This document shows, in pieces, positions 42,699 through 54,554 of a stretch of DNA of 64,000 bases (the stretch's first letter is position 1; every line of letters begins with the position of its first letter). The DNA lies in assembly GCA_022495995.1 (NCBI GenBank), contig JAFEMH010003642.1:186001-250000 (forward strand), in the 5' to 3' direction. Both the position numbers and the translations under genes were made by a program. The notes beneath the pieces were generated by a model, which saw only the letters and a list, made by a program, of their open reading frames with translations, had not been told where the DNA came from and did not search any database. This stretch comes from Adenophora triphylla var. japonica (taxonomy: Eukaryota; Streptophyta; Magnoliopsida; Asterales; Campanulaceae).

Positions 42699-43748
42699 TC
42701 ATCTTCGTTTTTGATGAAGCCAAACTCTTTGGCGATTCATCAAAACGTAGATTCCAACTCGGGAAGCTTGCTTCAATCCATAAATGGATCTCTGCAACTT
42801 ACACACTTTGTTAGAACCTTTTGGATCGACAAACCCTTCAGGCTGTATCATGTATACATCCTCAAGTAGGTTTCCGTTAAGAAACGCTGTTTTGACGTCC
42901 ATTTGCCATATCTCATAGTCGTAATATGCGGCTATGGCAATTAAGATTCTAATAGACTTAAGCATTGCTACGGGCGAAAAGGTTTCATCATAGTCAACGC
43001 CATGAATGCGCCTATACCCCTTAGCAACTAGCCTAACCTTATAAGTATGTACCTTCCCATCCATGTCGGTTTTCTTTTTGAAAACCCACTTGCACCCTAT
43101 GGTTTTTACACCTTCGGGTGGATCAATCAAGTTCCAAACTTGATTGTCATACATGGATTTGATTTCGGATTCCATGGCTCCTAGCCACTTATCCGAATCA
43201 GGAGTGGACATCGCCTCTTGATAGGAAGTAGGTTCATCATTCTCAATGATTTCTACTTGATTACTTTCCGTCATGAGAAATCCATATCTCTCAGGTTCGG
43301 ATCGTATCCTATCCGATCTGCGAAGAACTTGTGTATCTTGAACCGGTTCCACAACAGCTTGTGAACTTGGTTCCGTCTCAACTATCGGTTCCTTGTCATT
43401 TTCGGGTTCTTGAATTTCTTCAAGATCAATTTTACTCCCACTAGTTTCTTTAGAGAGAAACTCTTTCTCTAGAAAGACACCATTACGAGCAACAAACACT
43501 TTGTTCTCGGATTGGTTGTAAAATAGATATCCTTTCGTTTCCTTAGGATAACCAACGAAAATGCATTTGTCAGATTTAGGTGCAAGTTTATGTTCAGAAA
43601 CTAATTTCTTTACATAAGCTTCACAACCCCAAATCTTCATGAAAGATAAGCTAGGCTTTCTTCCATACCACATCTCATGTGGGGTTTTAGGAGCCGATTT
43701 AGTAGGGACCTTATTAAGCGTGGCAGTGTTTCCGGTGCATGTCCCCAA
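42699..43748 (-). pseudogene. Copia C integrase C-terminus and reverse transcriptase N-terminal part
   Basis: KTPHEMWYGRKPSLSFMKIWG and CIFVGYPKETKGYLFYNQ belong to the integrase C-terminal region. A variable linker (acidic, EPENDKEPIVETEP) follows, then the reverse transcriptase: WLGAMESEIKSMYDNQVW, CKWVFKKKTDMDGKVHTYK and MDVKTAFLNGNL, ending at IYGLKQASR. The next frame continues at 42695. Confidence 0.9.
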
Positions 43749-44434
43749 AAGGAAATAGGAAGGTTAACTTGACTCATCATCGATCGAACCATATCTAATA
43801 GAGTTCGATTTCTCCTCTCGGATACACCATTCCATTGTGGTGTTCCGGGTGGAGTGAGTTCTGAAACAATTCCACAACTTTTCAGATGATCGTCAAATTC
43901 TTGGCTTAAATATTCACCACCTCGATCGGATCGAATGGTTTTAATAGTTTTGTCAAGTTGATTTTGTACCTCATTTTGAAATATTCTAAATATCTCAAAT
44001 GCTTCACTTTTGTACTTCATCAGATAGACATAGCCATATACGGAGAAGTCATCGATGAACGTTATGAAGTACCGAAATCCTCCCCTAGCAATGCTATCCA
44101 TTGGTCCACACACATCTGTATGTATGAGAGCCAATAAATCACTAGCCCTTTCACTACTCTTAGTAAAAGGAGCTTTAGTCATCTTGCCTAATAAACAAGA
44201 CTCGCAAACATCATATGATTCATAATCATATGAGTCTAAATATCCATCTTTGTGGAGTTTAGATACGCGTTTCTCGTTTATGTGACCAAGACGGCAATGC
44301 CATTTGTATGTGTTGTTCACATCATTTGGTTTAGATTTCTTACTAACATGATAAACATTCTCAACATTATTATCAACATCCAAGACATAAAGGCCATTAA
44401 AAGAATGAGCAACACAATAAAGCATGTCATTCAA
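43637..44434 (-). pseudogene. Copia C GAG-pre-integrase and integrase core
   Basis: YKWHCRLGHINEKRVSKLH and CESCLLGKMTKAPF form the zinc-binding region. The core has LIHTDVCGPM, IRSDRGGEYLS and TPQWNGVSERRNRTLLDMVRSM, so the D, D and E catalytic residues are present. The frame shifts near 43720 into the 43748-42699 frame. Confidence 0.9.
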
Positions 44435-44518
44435 ATAAATTGAAAATTTCTTATTCGCAATAAGAAAATTGTAACCCTCATTGTCTAAACATGAAATAGA
44501 AATAATGTTTCGCTCAAA

Positions 44519-44779
44519 TCAGGAACATAATAACGAGTTATTTAAAACTAAAATTAATCCACTAGGTAAAGTGACTTCGTAAGTCCCTACGGCCAATGCA
44601 GCAACTCTTGCTCCATTTCCAACCCGCAGATCTACTTCACCCTCTTTGAGCGACCTTCTATTCTTAAGTCCCCGCACATTTAGACAAATGTGAGATCCAC
44701 ATCCGGTATCTAATACCCAAGAACTAGAAGTAGAAAGTAGAACATCTATCATATAGATACACGAAGTCGTGGCAATCAC
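44519..44779 (-). pseudogene. Copia C protease
   Basis: SSSWVLDTGCGSHIC holds the active-site DTG, followed by DLRVGNGARVAALAVGTYEV, the usual Copia protease pattern. It is separated from gag by a frameshift and from the integrase part by a stop near 44519. Confidence 0.82.
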
Positions 44780-45600
44780 ATTGCCCTTCTTCTTGACCCT
44801 TCACGATAAGCTTTGCGATTACGCTTCCAATGCCCAGTTTCATTGCAATGGTAGCATACCGCATCCTTTTGGGATTTGGGTTGAGGCTTCTCAACAACGG
44901 CAACCTTTGCCTCCGGTTTAGCAACTTTTGCTTTACCCTTGTTTTTCTTGAACCCTTTTCCTTTGTTCACCATCAACACTTGATTGGTTTTCTTGGTGAT
45001 ATTGTTCTCCGCATTCTTTAGCATCCCATGCAATTCGTACAGAGATTTATTCATCCCATTCATGTTATAATTCGGAAACGGGCGATTATAACTCTCAGGG
45101 AGTGAATGCAATATCATATCCGTAGCCAGCTCTAACTGGATAGGATATCCAAGCCTCTCAAGGTGCTCGAGGTGACCCTTCATTTTCAACACATGAGGCC
45201 CAACAGGTTGTCCTTCAATCATCTTGCATGAATGAAGAGCCTTCATAGTGTCAAACCTTTCTGACGTGCTTGCAAATTTGGAACATTTCCTTTAAATGAT
45301 TTCCCCAAATCATAAGCTTCCATGTGTACAAGGTCCTTCGAAGGGCCTTACACATAGTAGCCGACATCGTGCAACCAACATCTATAGAATCATCAACATG
45401 TTTCTTATGTTGGTCCCTTTCACTTTGGGTGCATTAGCAAAGGCGCTCGGGAGGAATGGGTCCATCGAGAATGTACAACTTCCTTTCTGTTTGAGAACAA
45501 TTCCCAAACGGCGGATCAATCCACATAGTTGTTGACATTCTCTTCTAACTTGTCCTTCTCAAGGACCGATCGCGATGACAAATTCGATTAGTGTTAGCGA
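44776..45600 (-). pseudogene. Copia C gag
   Basis: The N-terminal part (about 45600-45250) is broken by stops and shifts. From 45246: MKALHSCKMIEGQPVGPHVL, LERLGYPIQLELATDMILHSLPESY and a basic region. The knuckle CYHCNETGHWKRNRKAY has lost its last cysteine (R in its place). Confidence 0.82.
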
Positions 45601-46549
45601 CCATTGATCTACAAAGATATGCAACAAGATATAAACATATATAAGCACCAATTTCATTTAAGAGATTAAATAATGTATTTCACAAATACTCCCACTAAAT
45701 TATATAACCTTCATATACAAACATGCATAATATAATTTAATAGGCTAAGACCCAACTTTAATTTAATTTCAAGTCGGCTATGGCACGATTGCTCAAAATT
45801 AAACTAAAAAGGTAGATAACATTTATCAATCATATCAACATATGACTCTTAGATCTTTTATGAGATTATAGAAATCATATGTCACATGTTTCAATCTCAT
45901 CTTATGCCTTAGGCCCAAAAAGCCCCATTTTTGATAGCCTTATTGAGTTCAACCATTTTAAACGTATAGCAATCACTATTTGCTCATCTTGATCATACAA
46001 AGATAGAATTAATGCACCTCGCTATGGCGAGCCCACATAAAACTACCCGTGTACTCACAAGTGTTTAAAGTGGGTAGCATAAACAAACTCAAAATTTCAA
46101 AGAAGGTTCAATTTTTCATGTTTATCAATTAACATGGCATGGTTGATTCATGAAAAACTATATGAGCATAATTATGAACATGGAATGATACAACACAAAT
46201 CACATTTGGTCAGTAATTACTAGTACGCGGCCACGTGCTCCAAGGTTATCCCACACTTCCATCGAAGTGCACATGGGGAAGGTTTTGGTGTCCAACCCAT
46301 ATACCAAGTAATACTTCACAAATATCCTAGATTAATCATATTAATCATATTAATGAATTTAACATCCCATGACCTAGATTAATCATATTAATCACATATT
46401 ACAATTTCATAATCATGGTATATCACTATATACAATTACTTCAAAAGTAAAACTCATACAATTTCACATTCTAAATCATATTCATCATGAAAATCCATAT
46501 AATCACATTACACAATTATCATGATTATCTAACTAAACATCATGAACGG
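45601..46549 (-). other. Copia C leader
   Basis: About 950 bp of AT-rich non-coding sequence between primer binding site and gag. Short repeats of TAATCATATTAATCA occur near 46330-46400. No ORF is supported. Confidence 0.5.
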
Positions 46550-46564
46550 GGCTCACTGATACCA
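46550..46564 (-). other. Primer binding site of Copia C (tRNA-iMet type)
   Basis: Minus-strand TGGTATCAGTGAGCC lies three bases after the 5' LTR. Confidence 0.88.
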
Positions 46565-46567
46565 CTT

Positions 46568-48063
46568 TGTTGGGTTTCGAGGGTCCATGCGCGTAGAGAA
46601 AATTGCAAATAACTCGAATACCCAAAGCCCTAGAATCGTTCTAGATGAATAATTAAGAATTATGAATTAGGGTTACCAACCTTGATTGCCTTTGTCGTTG
46701 ATATACGTGTTCCAACTCCAGATTGAAGAGTTTGCAAGTCTTCAATATACGATCCTTGAATCACGAACAAAAGATCTTGAGAAGCGAAGATCCTCCACGA
46801 GTATCCACGCGATGAGCGAACCCTAGAACTCTTTCTAGGAGGATTGCTAGATCCTTCGATTGAAACACTTTCAATCTAAGTGTATTATGGAATTGGTGTG
46901 ATGATTTCAATTCACAATTGAAAAGGGTTCTCAATTTTGGGTTTCTCTAAACTCAAAATTCGTCACTTGGCTGCTAGGGTTGATAAAGGAGAGTATTTAT
47001 ACTTTTTAAATACTGTGCCCTATTAAAAACCCTTGAGAAAAACGGTTTCGGCATTCGGGGCACATGGGCGGTCGCCCGCCCAGGGACTGGGCGGTCGCCC
47101 ATGTGTCCAGAGCCTAATCCTTCCTCCGAAAACCCATGTGGGCGGTCGCTCATAGGCACATGGGCGGTCGCCCATGTGTCCAGACTCCAATGCCCGGTTT
47201 TCCAAATAAGATGGGCGGTCGCCCAACACACCAGAATTCCATAATTCCATTTTGTCAATTCGTTCGATGCGTGTGACCCCATAGGACTATATTATGTTGG
47301 CAATGAGTTCGATCACATCGATCCTCATAAGACATGAGCGGACTCTAGCAAGCCATCATGCCTACCCAAATAATATAATATTAAGTTCGTTTTCCTACAT
47401 AGAACATATCACAATCCCATTGTCACACGATGTTATATTGAACATGAGTCATGGTCCACGTCAACTCATATTGTTCAATGCTTTCTCGTTACCAAGTAAA
47501 TTGATTAATCGAATGACATTAATCATATTAATTCATTCGGGCATGGCCATGCACTACATCAATCTTACTCACGAGTGGCCAAGCAAACATCTCTCTTTAC
47601 GAGGGACAAGTTTCCATCTTGACTTATCATTCTTCCCAACAAGAATCATATCATGCCAATGATAGCCCTTATTGTTGTCCGGTTAAAGACAACGTTAAAC
47701 TATATCAAACATGATATTCATCGAGTGGAAGACGATGATAATCTCAGGTCAAAGGATATCAATGATATGACTATATGAGATTTATTTATGACATATGACC
47801 ATGACATAAATCTCATAATGGGTCAAGTCCAGTACCTTGTTCACTAACAAGTACCCATGAATCTAATGTGCATCTCTATGCATATAATCATCACATGATT
47901 ATCCATTAGACTTCATACTAGTGCTTCATAAGTACCAGGGACACAATTATTAATGTAAACATGCAAACACATATAATAATCAAAAGAAACAATCTCATAT
48001 ATAAATAAGCAATGACATTACATAAAGGTCTATCTCTATAGGCCTAGGGCACTAACACCTACA
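46568..48063 (-). repeat. 5' LTR of Copia C (1496 bp)
   Basis: Same length as 40146-41641 with only scattered differences, several of them at CAG sites (for example CATTCAGGGC versus CATTCGGGGC near 47055). Confidence 0.93.
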
Positions 48064-50768
48064 CTTTCATCAGCCTCATCATCTCGTTGCTCGATGAATT
48101 TGCATGGATCTTTTCTCATTTAAAGCTTAAGCAAGCAATGAAGATGTAATCTCATTTAGGTCATCCAATAGGGATTGCGGTTGAAGCCTTTCACCCATAG
48201 GAAAGCCATTACCTCACCCTCACTAAACAATACCCTTTCATTTCAAGATCGGCGTGTTTTGAAACCCGGTTTAGCCATCATTTTTGCTCCTTACTGAGAG
48301 AAAGTCCAAGCGAGCCCAAGAAGTTAGCTTCGAGAGTCGGCGATGCGCAAAATATCTCAAGCCATGAAGGAAGGACAAAGACAATCCTCAACTCCTCGGG
48401 AGGCTTTCCAAGTCAAAAAAAAAAAAAAAAAAAAAACTCAAGCAAAAGAAGCTTCAAAAAAAAAAGAAGGACTGTCGATCCTCACAATTCAGTAAAAAAT
48501 CCCCGACTTCTCAAGAAGCTCTCCGATGGTCAAAAAGGAGCCAGAATTCTCGCAAGTTCGCGAAAAGTTGTCAATAGCTTGGATATTCCTCTCACCATTA
48601 CCTTAAATCAATCCCGAGTCATCCTCTCGATTTTAGAGGATATTTCCATTACCCTCGCCTTTGGACAAAGTCAAAATTTGACCTCTCATTCTTAGAGGCA
48701 ATCAATCTTCCCCGCCGTAGATTTTCCAAACACATCCCTGCAAGCCAACCTCTCATTTTTAGAGGTTCGGTCGACAAAGGCCCAGCCGACCTCTCACTTT
48801 AAGAGGTCATAACTTCCAAAATTACCCGATGGCCGATCGAAGCCCGGAAACCCAGCTGCAATTCCTATCGAATAGCAATTTCATCGTAAAATCTTTAAGA
48901 TCTAAATCAAATTAATGCTTCATTGCTTGCTTAAATTGGAATCTAATTCATCTTGATTCGAAATCATCAATCAAAGATTGTGCAAATTCAAATTTGATTC
49001 ATTCGACATTTCATGTGAGCATAATTCATTTCTACTCCACAAACACTTGTCGTGGATGTCCCACTGGGGCTTCGCATCCGTGTCTTTCATGGACACTCTA
49101 AGGGGATATGTTATTCAAATCTCCAATCCTCAAATTCCCCTGAAGGCTTCAAAGTCTTGAATTTTCACACTCATTCTCTCTTCATTCGGGATATGCCCGA
49201 ACTACGGCGACCTGAGCTCTTCATAATGGAGGGAACGTAGGCAACCCGGAAATGGTCGGTCGAAATCACAAACAAATCCCAAAAAAAAAAAAAAAAAAAA
49301 AAAAATCCGGTCTCATCAAGGATCGTCCCTATACACTTTCCGAGCTTAACTCTCGATATCAGTAGGTTTTCTCCTTGTGATTAATCAAAATATTTGTTCA
49401 TATCGGATTTAGGGATTGAATAACAGAACATTAACAAAGGGTTTTAAGCGGCCTTGTGATCATCATGAATAAGACAAGTTTTCAAGTGTCTCGACAAGTC
49501 TTCTCTTTCTACATCATAGGAAAATAGAGCCAAACACTGTCTTTCTGTCAGCAGGGGCTTCCATACACTTTTCCACACCTTGTAATGCTTATACTCTCTC
49601 AAAAGAGTCAAACCTAAAGCTAGAGTGTCATACACAAATTCGGGAGACATTTCCACCTTTCAAAAGATATGCCCCTGCACGTAAACATTTCTGAGTCTTG
49701 TCCAAGATGGCGGTTGACTAAGGTGCGAAAAGATGGGTGCCCCCTCTGTAAGACTACTCGGGAATTTCTTCATCTTTGGGGCTTGCTAAGCGGTTCTCCC
49801 AAGTTCTCTGTAGCGGCTCTTCAAGTGGGGCTTATATAGTCATCTTTGGGTCCACATTGGGTTCTTCGCTCACAAGATAGATTCGATCTTCAACAGTTAT
49901 TCTCGGGATCGCTTTGCATTACCAATCGGATTGGGACTCTGCTAATTATGTCGAGAATCACAACGAGGTTATAAGATTAGGGCCTCGCAGTCTGCTTGAA
50001 ATCTGGACTTTGCCAAGCTGGTCCTTTGGACCTGAATTTTATCAAGTCACAAGAAAGGTCTAGTCACATCAACAACTAGATTTTCAGTTCCAGAACTTGG
50101 TACACGGCAGCTTCACGTAGCATCGGAATTCAAGATCAGGGTTTCTCCCGGCATTAGCAATTCCATCAAATCATTCTCCGGACAAGGTTTCGGCCAAAGT
50201 CACAGCTCACCCAAATGAAAGAAGCTTCACTCGTATCAACGTGCCTAGAGGTGCATCGGCATCGGCTTGAATGACCAAGAATGAGAGGGAAAATTTCAAT
50301 CAAGACCCGGGATCCGAATCCAATCTCATCAAGATTGAGGTCCATGTGATATTGCTGACAAAACCTCACCAACAACCGCTGTTTAAATCGCGATCAAGGG
50401 ACACATACATCACCATGCATCCCCACAAAAATCTCCCAAGGGCTCATGTAGCATGTACAAAACTTGAATCAATAGGAAAAATCCTAGGTGATTGAAAATC
50501 ATAAATCGTAATTTCCCTGCCAAAAGCTTAGGCTAGGTGCATTTTCGAAAGCAAGTAAATGCATCATCTCATAATCATTTTTGGTTCTATGCATGCATCC
50601 GCCATCATGAATGCCATATATGCATCTTCCTCTTCACTAACGAATGCAGGAATTCAAACGTAATCCCCCTTTTCGGCAAGGATGATCTTCACAGACGACC
50701 TCCAATGTCCACGAAATGGATGAAAACGGCTGACATCCACAAACATATGAAGATTGCCTCCAGTGTCT

Positions 50769-51310
50769 ACAAATCGGTCAGAGACGCCAAGTTCTCCAAT
50801 ACAAATCGGTCAGGGACGCCAAGTTCTCAAATACAAATCGGTCAGAGATGCCAAGTTCTCAAAATGCAAATCGGTCAGAGACGCCGAGTTCTCAATACAA
50901 ATCGGTCGGGGACGCCAAGCTGCACTTGTCAATACAAATCGGTCAGGGACGCCAAGTTCTCAAATACAAATCGGTCAGAGACGCCAAGCTCTCCAATACA
51001 AATCGGTCAGGGACGCCAAGCTCTCCAATACAAATCAGTCAGAGACGCCAAGTTCTCCAATACCAATCGGTCGGGGACGCAAGCTCTCCCAATACAAACC
51101 GGTCGAGAGACGCCAAGTTCTCAAATACAAATCGGTCGGGGACGCCAAGTTCTCGGGAATGCAAATCCCGGTCGGAGACGCCAAGTTCTCAAAAAGACAA
51201 TACGGGTCGAGACGCCAAGCTCTCAAATGCAAATCGGTCGGGGACGACAAGTTCTCAAATACAAATCGGTCGGGGACGCCAAGTTCTCCAAATCTGATGC
51301 GGTCGGGAGA
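50769..51310. repeat. 32-bp tandem repeat array in E2 3' region
   Basis: About 16-17 units of CAAATCGGTCAGAGACGCCA plus AGTTCTCCAATA. Variants read CAGGGAC, CGGGGAC or CGGAGAC in the centre and TTCTC or CTCTC near the end. Confidence 0.92.
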
Positions 51311-51804
51311 CACCGAGTTCTCAATAGCAAGAAGTCCCAATGTGAAGACAAGCTCGGCAACAACTTCTACAAGGTTGACGATCACCAAGAATGCGGGCTT
51401 CGGCCAAACTCCTCCTTCGGGTCAAAATGTCTCCAAAGACGACAAATCGTCAGTGAAACCGTCCCACGAACGGCAACCCAACAACTCTTCATCAACATCA
51501 GCCCGTAGCCTCGGTCCTTAGGCGGCTACGGGTAAGCACGGCACGGGTATGAAAGCATATCTTAGTCGACTACTTTTCTAAAAGAACATTATCATTAAAC
51601 CTCGGGTGACTCCCAAATGCCGTCAAACCATCAAAGACCATCCCAACTGACAATTTTTGAACTACGTCCGGGCTTGATTCCCACTCGGGATACGTAGGCG
51701 GCCTACCCTAGGTCCGGCCGCTTGACCCGGCCACGGTCACCACTTTTTCCCAGATAATCATCATAAACTCTAATCTTCCCTGCGAGAATGCCCTCAAACG
51801 GTCT

Positions 51805-51995
51805 CCCTCAACCCCGACTTAGGATCATACTCTGAACTAGCTCCCCATTTAGGTTCATACTCTGAGACAAAACCTCGACTTAGAATCATACTCTGAGGCT
51901 GGGTCCCTATTTAGGTTCATACTCCTGAACAAAACCTCGATTTAGAATCATACTCTGAACTAAGTCCCCATTTAGTTCGTTCATATTCTGAACTA
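51805..51995. repeat. Tandem repeat of about 33 bp (TCATACTCTGAAC)
   Basis: Six units alternate two subtypes, one with GACTTAGAATCATACTCTGA and one with CATTTAGGTTCATACTCTGA, so the basic unit is a dimer of roughly 66-70 bp. Confidence 0.8.
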
Positions 51996-52049
51996 AAATC
52001 CACCAAAGAACCATCCATCCCCAAACCATCAAGGAAATCATTTCAAATC

Positions 52050-52165
52050 AAGGTTCGAGGCACCTAAGACGCCATTTCAAGGTTCGAGGCACCTAAGACG
52101 CCATCATCGAGGTTCAAGGCACCTAAGACTCCATCATTAAGGTTTGAGGCACCTAAAACGCTATC
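52050..52165. repeat. Short tandem repeat AAGGTTCGAGGCACCTAAGA
   Basis: Four units of about 28 bp, each containing GAGGCACCTAAGACGCCAT with small variations. Confidence 0.8.
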
Positions 52166-52214
52166 ACACACAACACTAGGAAAAGCGATAAAACGCAATC
52201 ATTCCACTAATTCG

Positions 52215-52930
52215 ACAAACCAAAACCATAGGGCGACTTCCCCAAAATAGTCGGATCATGGGCGACTTCCCAAAAATAGTCAAACCGTAGGGTGACTTCC
52301 CAAAAATAGTCGAGTCATAGGGCAACTTCCCAAAAATAGTCGAGATCATAGGGTGACTTCCCAAAAATAGTCGGATCATAGGGCAGACTTCCCCAAAATA
52401 GTCAAACCATGGGCGACTTCCCAAAAATAGTCGGATCGTAGGGTGACTTCCCAAAAATAGTCGAGATCGTAGGGCGACTTCCCCAAAATAGTCAAACCGT
52501 AGGGTGACTTCCCAAAAATAGTCGGACCTTAGGGTGACTTCCCAAAAACGGTCAGATTACGGGGTGACTTCCCAAAAATAGTCAAACCATAGGGTGACTT
52601 CCCAAAAATAGTCGAGATCTTAGGGTGACTTCCCAAAAATAGTCGGATCTTAGGGCGACTTCCCCAAAGCTTGATCAAAACCTTAGGGTGACTTCCCAAA
52701 AAACTTGATCAGATTACGGGCGACTTCCCAAAATAGTCAAACCACGGGCGACTTCCCAAAAATAGTCAAACCATAGGGCGACTTCCCAAAAATAGTCAAA
52801 CCATAGGGCGACTTCCCAAAAATAGTCAAGCCGTAGGGTGACTTCCCAAAAATAGTCGGATCATAGGGCGACATCCCAAAAATAGTCGGATCTTAGGGCG
52901 ACTTCCCCAAAAATAGTCAAATCTTAGGGT
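52215..52930. repeat. 30-bp tandem repeat array in E2 3' region
   Basis: About 24 units of ATAGTCGGATCATAGGGCGA plus CTTCCCAAAA. Common variants are GTCAAACCAT, GTCGAGATC and GGGTGAC. Two units near 52670-52710 have AGCTTGATCAAA in place of ATAGTC. Confidence 0.92.
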
Positions 52931-53086
52931 CAAAGACCCGAACCACAACTGGCTTGATTCCTCTTGGGGATACGTAGGTAGCCTATCGCTAGGTTCGGCC
53001 ACTCGATCACTGATCATCCGTCAAAAATGGAGCCTTACTCTTATCGACGACCCCGCTTCCTTGAAAGCACCGTCGCCGAGGGCTCT

Positions 53087-54549
53087 TGTAAGTGCTCCAA
53101 TTTGAGCCGTTAGTATTTTCGTTAGAAAATTAACGAAAGTTTTAACATTTCCAACATTTCTAACAAACCCTAACCTTTCTAACAAAGCAAGGGTAAAGTG
53201 GGCATTGCCATTTAAAAGTAACCAAGAAAAGAATCTCAAAAAGCAAAAGAAATTGGAAAAATCCGAATTAGGCAAGTTGAAAAACAAACTGCTGTAATTT
53301 TTTGAATAATATTCCTCCTGTCCAAAAGCCCGGCCTTGTAGCGGATGAACGATTGCACGCTTACCACCCCGAACCCCTCCGCGCGGACATCTATGTAAAT
53401 CCTGTGAGAGGGCTATAAATTAAACCCTCCTCTCTCGATCTACCTGACACATTTTTACACACAGAAGCTGCATTTTGGCGAAAAATAGAGAGAAAACAGT
53501 GGGAATCCTTAGATTGCCACCATTTTCTCTTGAACCTTTCCCAATTTCACTTCAACCATTCTCATATCACTCTTAAACACACCAAGTTCAATCTTAAAAC
53601 ACTACTCAAGAGGAAGATTAGGGAGAAAACATAGAGGACTTAAGTGTTATCTACTTGTTTTCTCTTTGATCAACACTATCATCAAACCCTAAACACATTC
53701 AAGCCTTGAATCCACCCAAACACAACTCCAAAACACCAAATATTGATACTCCTCAAGTCAAGCACCAAATCTTGATACTCCTCAAGTCAAATTCCAAGCC
53801 TAGGAAGATAGGGTGTCACCATTGGTAAAGCCCTCCTTCTCAAAACCCCAAAATCTTCTTTTAACTTCTTGTTCATCTTGTTCTTCTTACTTGGATCTAC
53901 TTGATGTCTAGTTTAACTTAAGTTTTGACCCAAGATGGTCATCTTGAAGTTCATCTTCATGAATGACCATCTCAAATGGTCCACATTTTAAATCTCTAGT
54001 TGATTTGTCTCTTTAATTTCATTTCTACAAAATATCCCCTTTCCCTTTGCAAAGGACATGTTTAAACCCCATAAATTCCCCAAGGATGACTTGAATATGA
54101 CAACTTTCATTCTCGTACTTTTCCCAGATTCTGAGTTTTTGAAGCCCTAAAGTCCATTTCAAAGTCAAGGGTCAACTGCCTTTTTCATTCTGGCAGAAAT
54201 AATTTCCAACTTCAAAAGGTCTTTTGAGTACCAAATTTCAAACCAAAAATCATCCAAAAAATCATGGGATCAGTTTAAAGTTTTCAAAAGAGATCCCAAT
54301 TTTTGCTTTTCTCAGTTTCAAATTATTTTGGTCAAAACACACACACACACACAACAAAAGGATTTCAAATGTTTGGAAGACTGCGTTTTCGAGCACGCGC
54401 GCGGGTGCACTAACGTCCTTCCGTGGCGTAACGTGACCTCCGAACCCAAAATCTTTAATCTCGGGCATTTTTCAAAGTTTTGGCCCTTAAAATTAAAATG
54501 GCGTGGCGACTCAGTTTGATCACAAAAAAAAAAATCGGAGTGCATCACG
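53087..54549 (+). repeat. 3' LTR of E2 (1463 bp, internal deletion)
   Basis: Collinear with 34154-36014 except for about 400 bp missing at AATATGA/CAACTTTC (near 54100). The outer end reads GCATCACG where the 5' copy has ACATCACA. Differences cluster at CAG/CAC positions in 53330-53460 and 54380-54430. Confidence 0.88.
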
Positions 54550-54554
54550 GGCGG

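Larger units (their letters stand above)
40146..48063 (-). mobile_element. Copia C retrotransposon, young insertion in E2
   Basis: LTRs of 1496 bp each (40146-41641 and 46568-48063) are nearly identical, and CTTTC is duplicated at 40141-40145 and 48064-48068. All Copia domains are recognisable on the minus strand but broken by a few frameshifts and stops. It is the innermost and, by LTR similarity, probably one of the youngest elements here. Confidence 0.95.
48069..53086 (+). other. Non-coding 3' region of E2
   Basis: No domain is recognised in 5 kb. It contains A runs (48417-48438 and 49278-49304), four CCTCT/AGAGG hairpins (48623-48808), and four tandem arrays listed separately. Long ORFs within the arrays (323, 255 and 149 codons around 50537-51521) are translations of repeats. 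A hypervariable, repeat-rich 3' UTR is a known trait of Ogre/Tat elements. Confidence 0.75.
34154..54549 (+). mobile_element. E2: Ogre-like element without pol, split by Copia C
   Basis: LTRs at 34154-36014 and 53087-54549; GGCGG duplicated at 34149-34153 and 54550-54554. The internal order is primer binding site, leader, degenerate gag (37609-39728), about 400 bp without coding, Copia C, then about 5 kb of non-coding sequence rich in tandem repeats. No protease, reverse transcriptase, RNase H or integrase is present. It must have depended on a related element. Confidence 0.9.

Noticed and set aside
50537..51521. Long ORFs of 323, 255 and 149 codons on the plus strand
   Set aside because: They are translations of the 32-bp tandem repeat in three frames; 32 is not a multiple of 3, so all frames stay open. 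No start context or domain.
50769..52930. Regular 30-32 bp repeats resembling a CRISPR array
   Set aside because: Units are directly adjacent with no unique spacers, in a plant retrotransposon 3' region, without cas genes.
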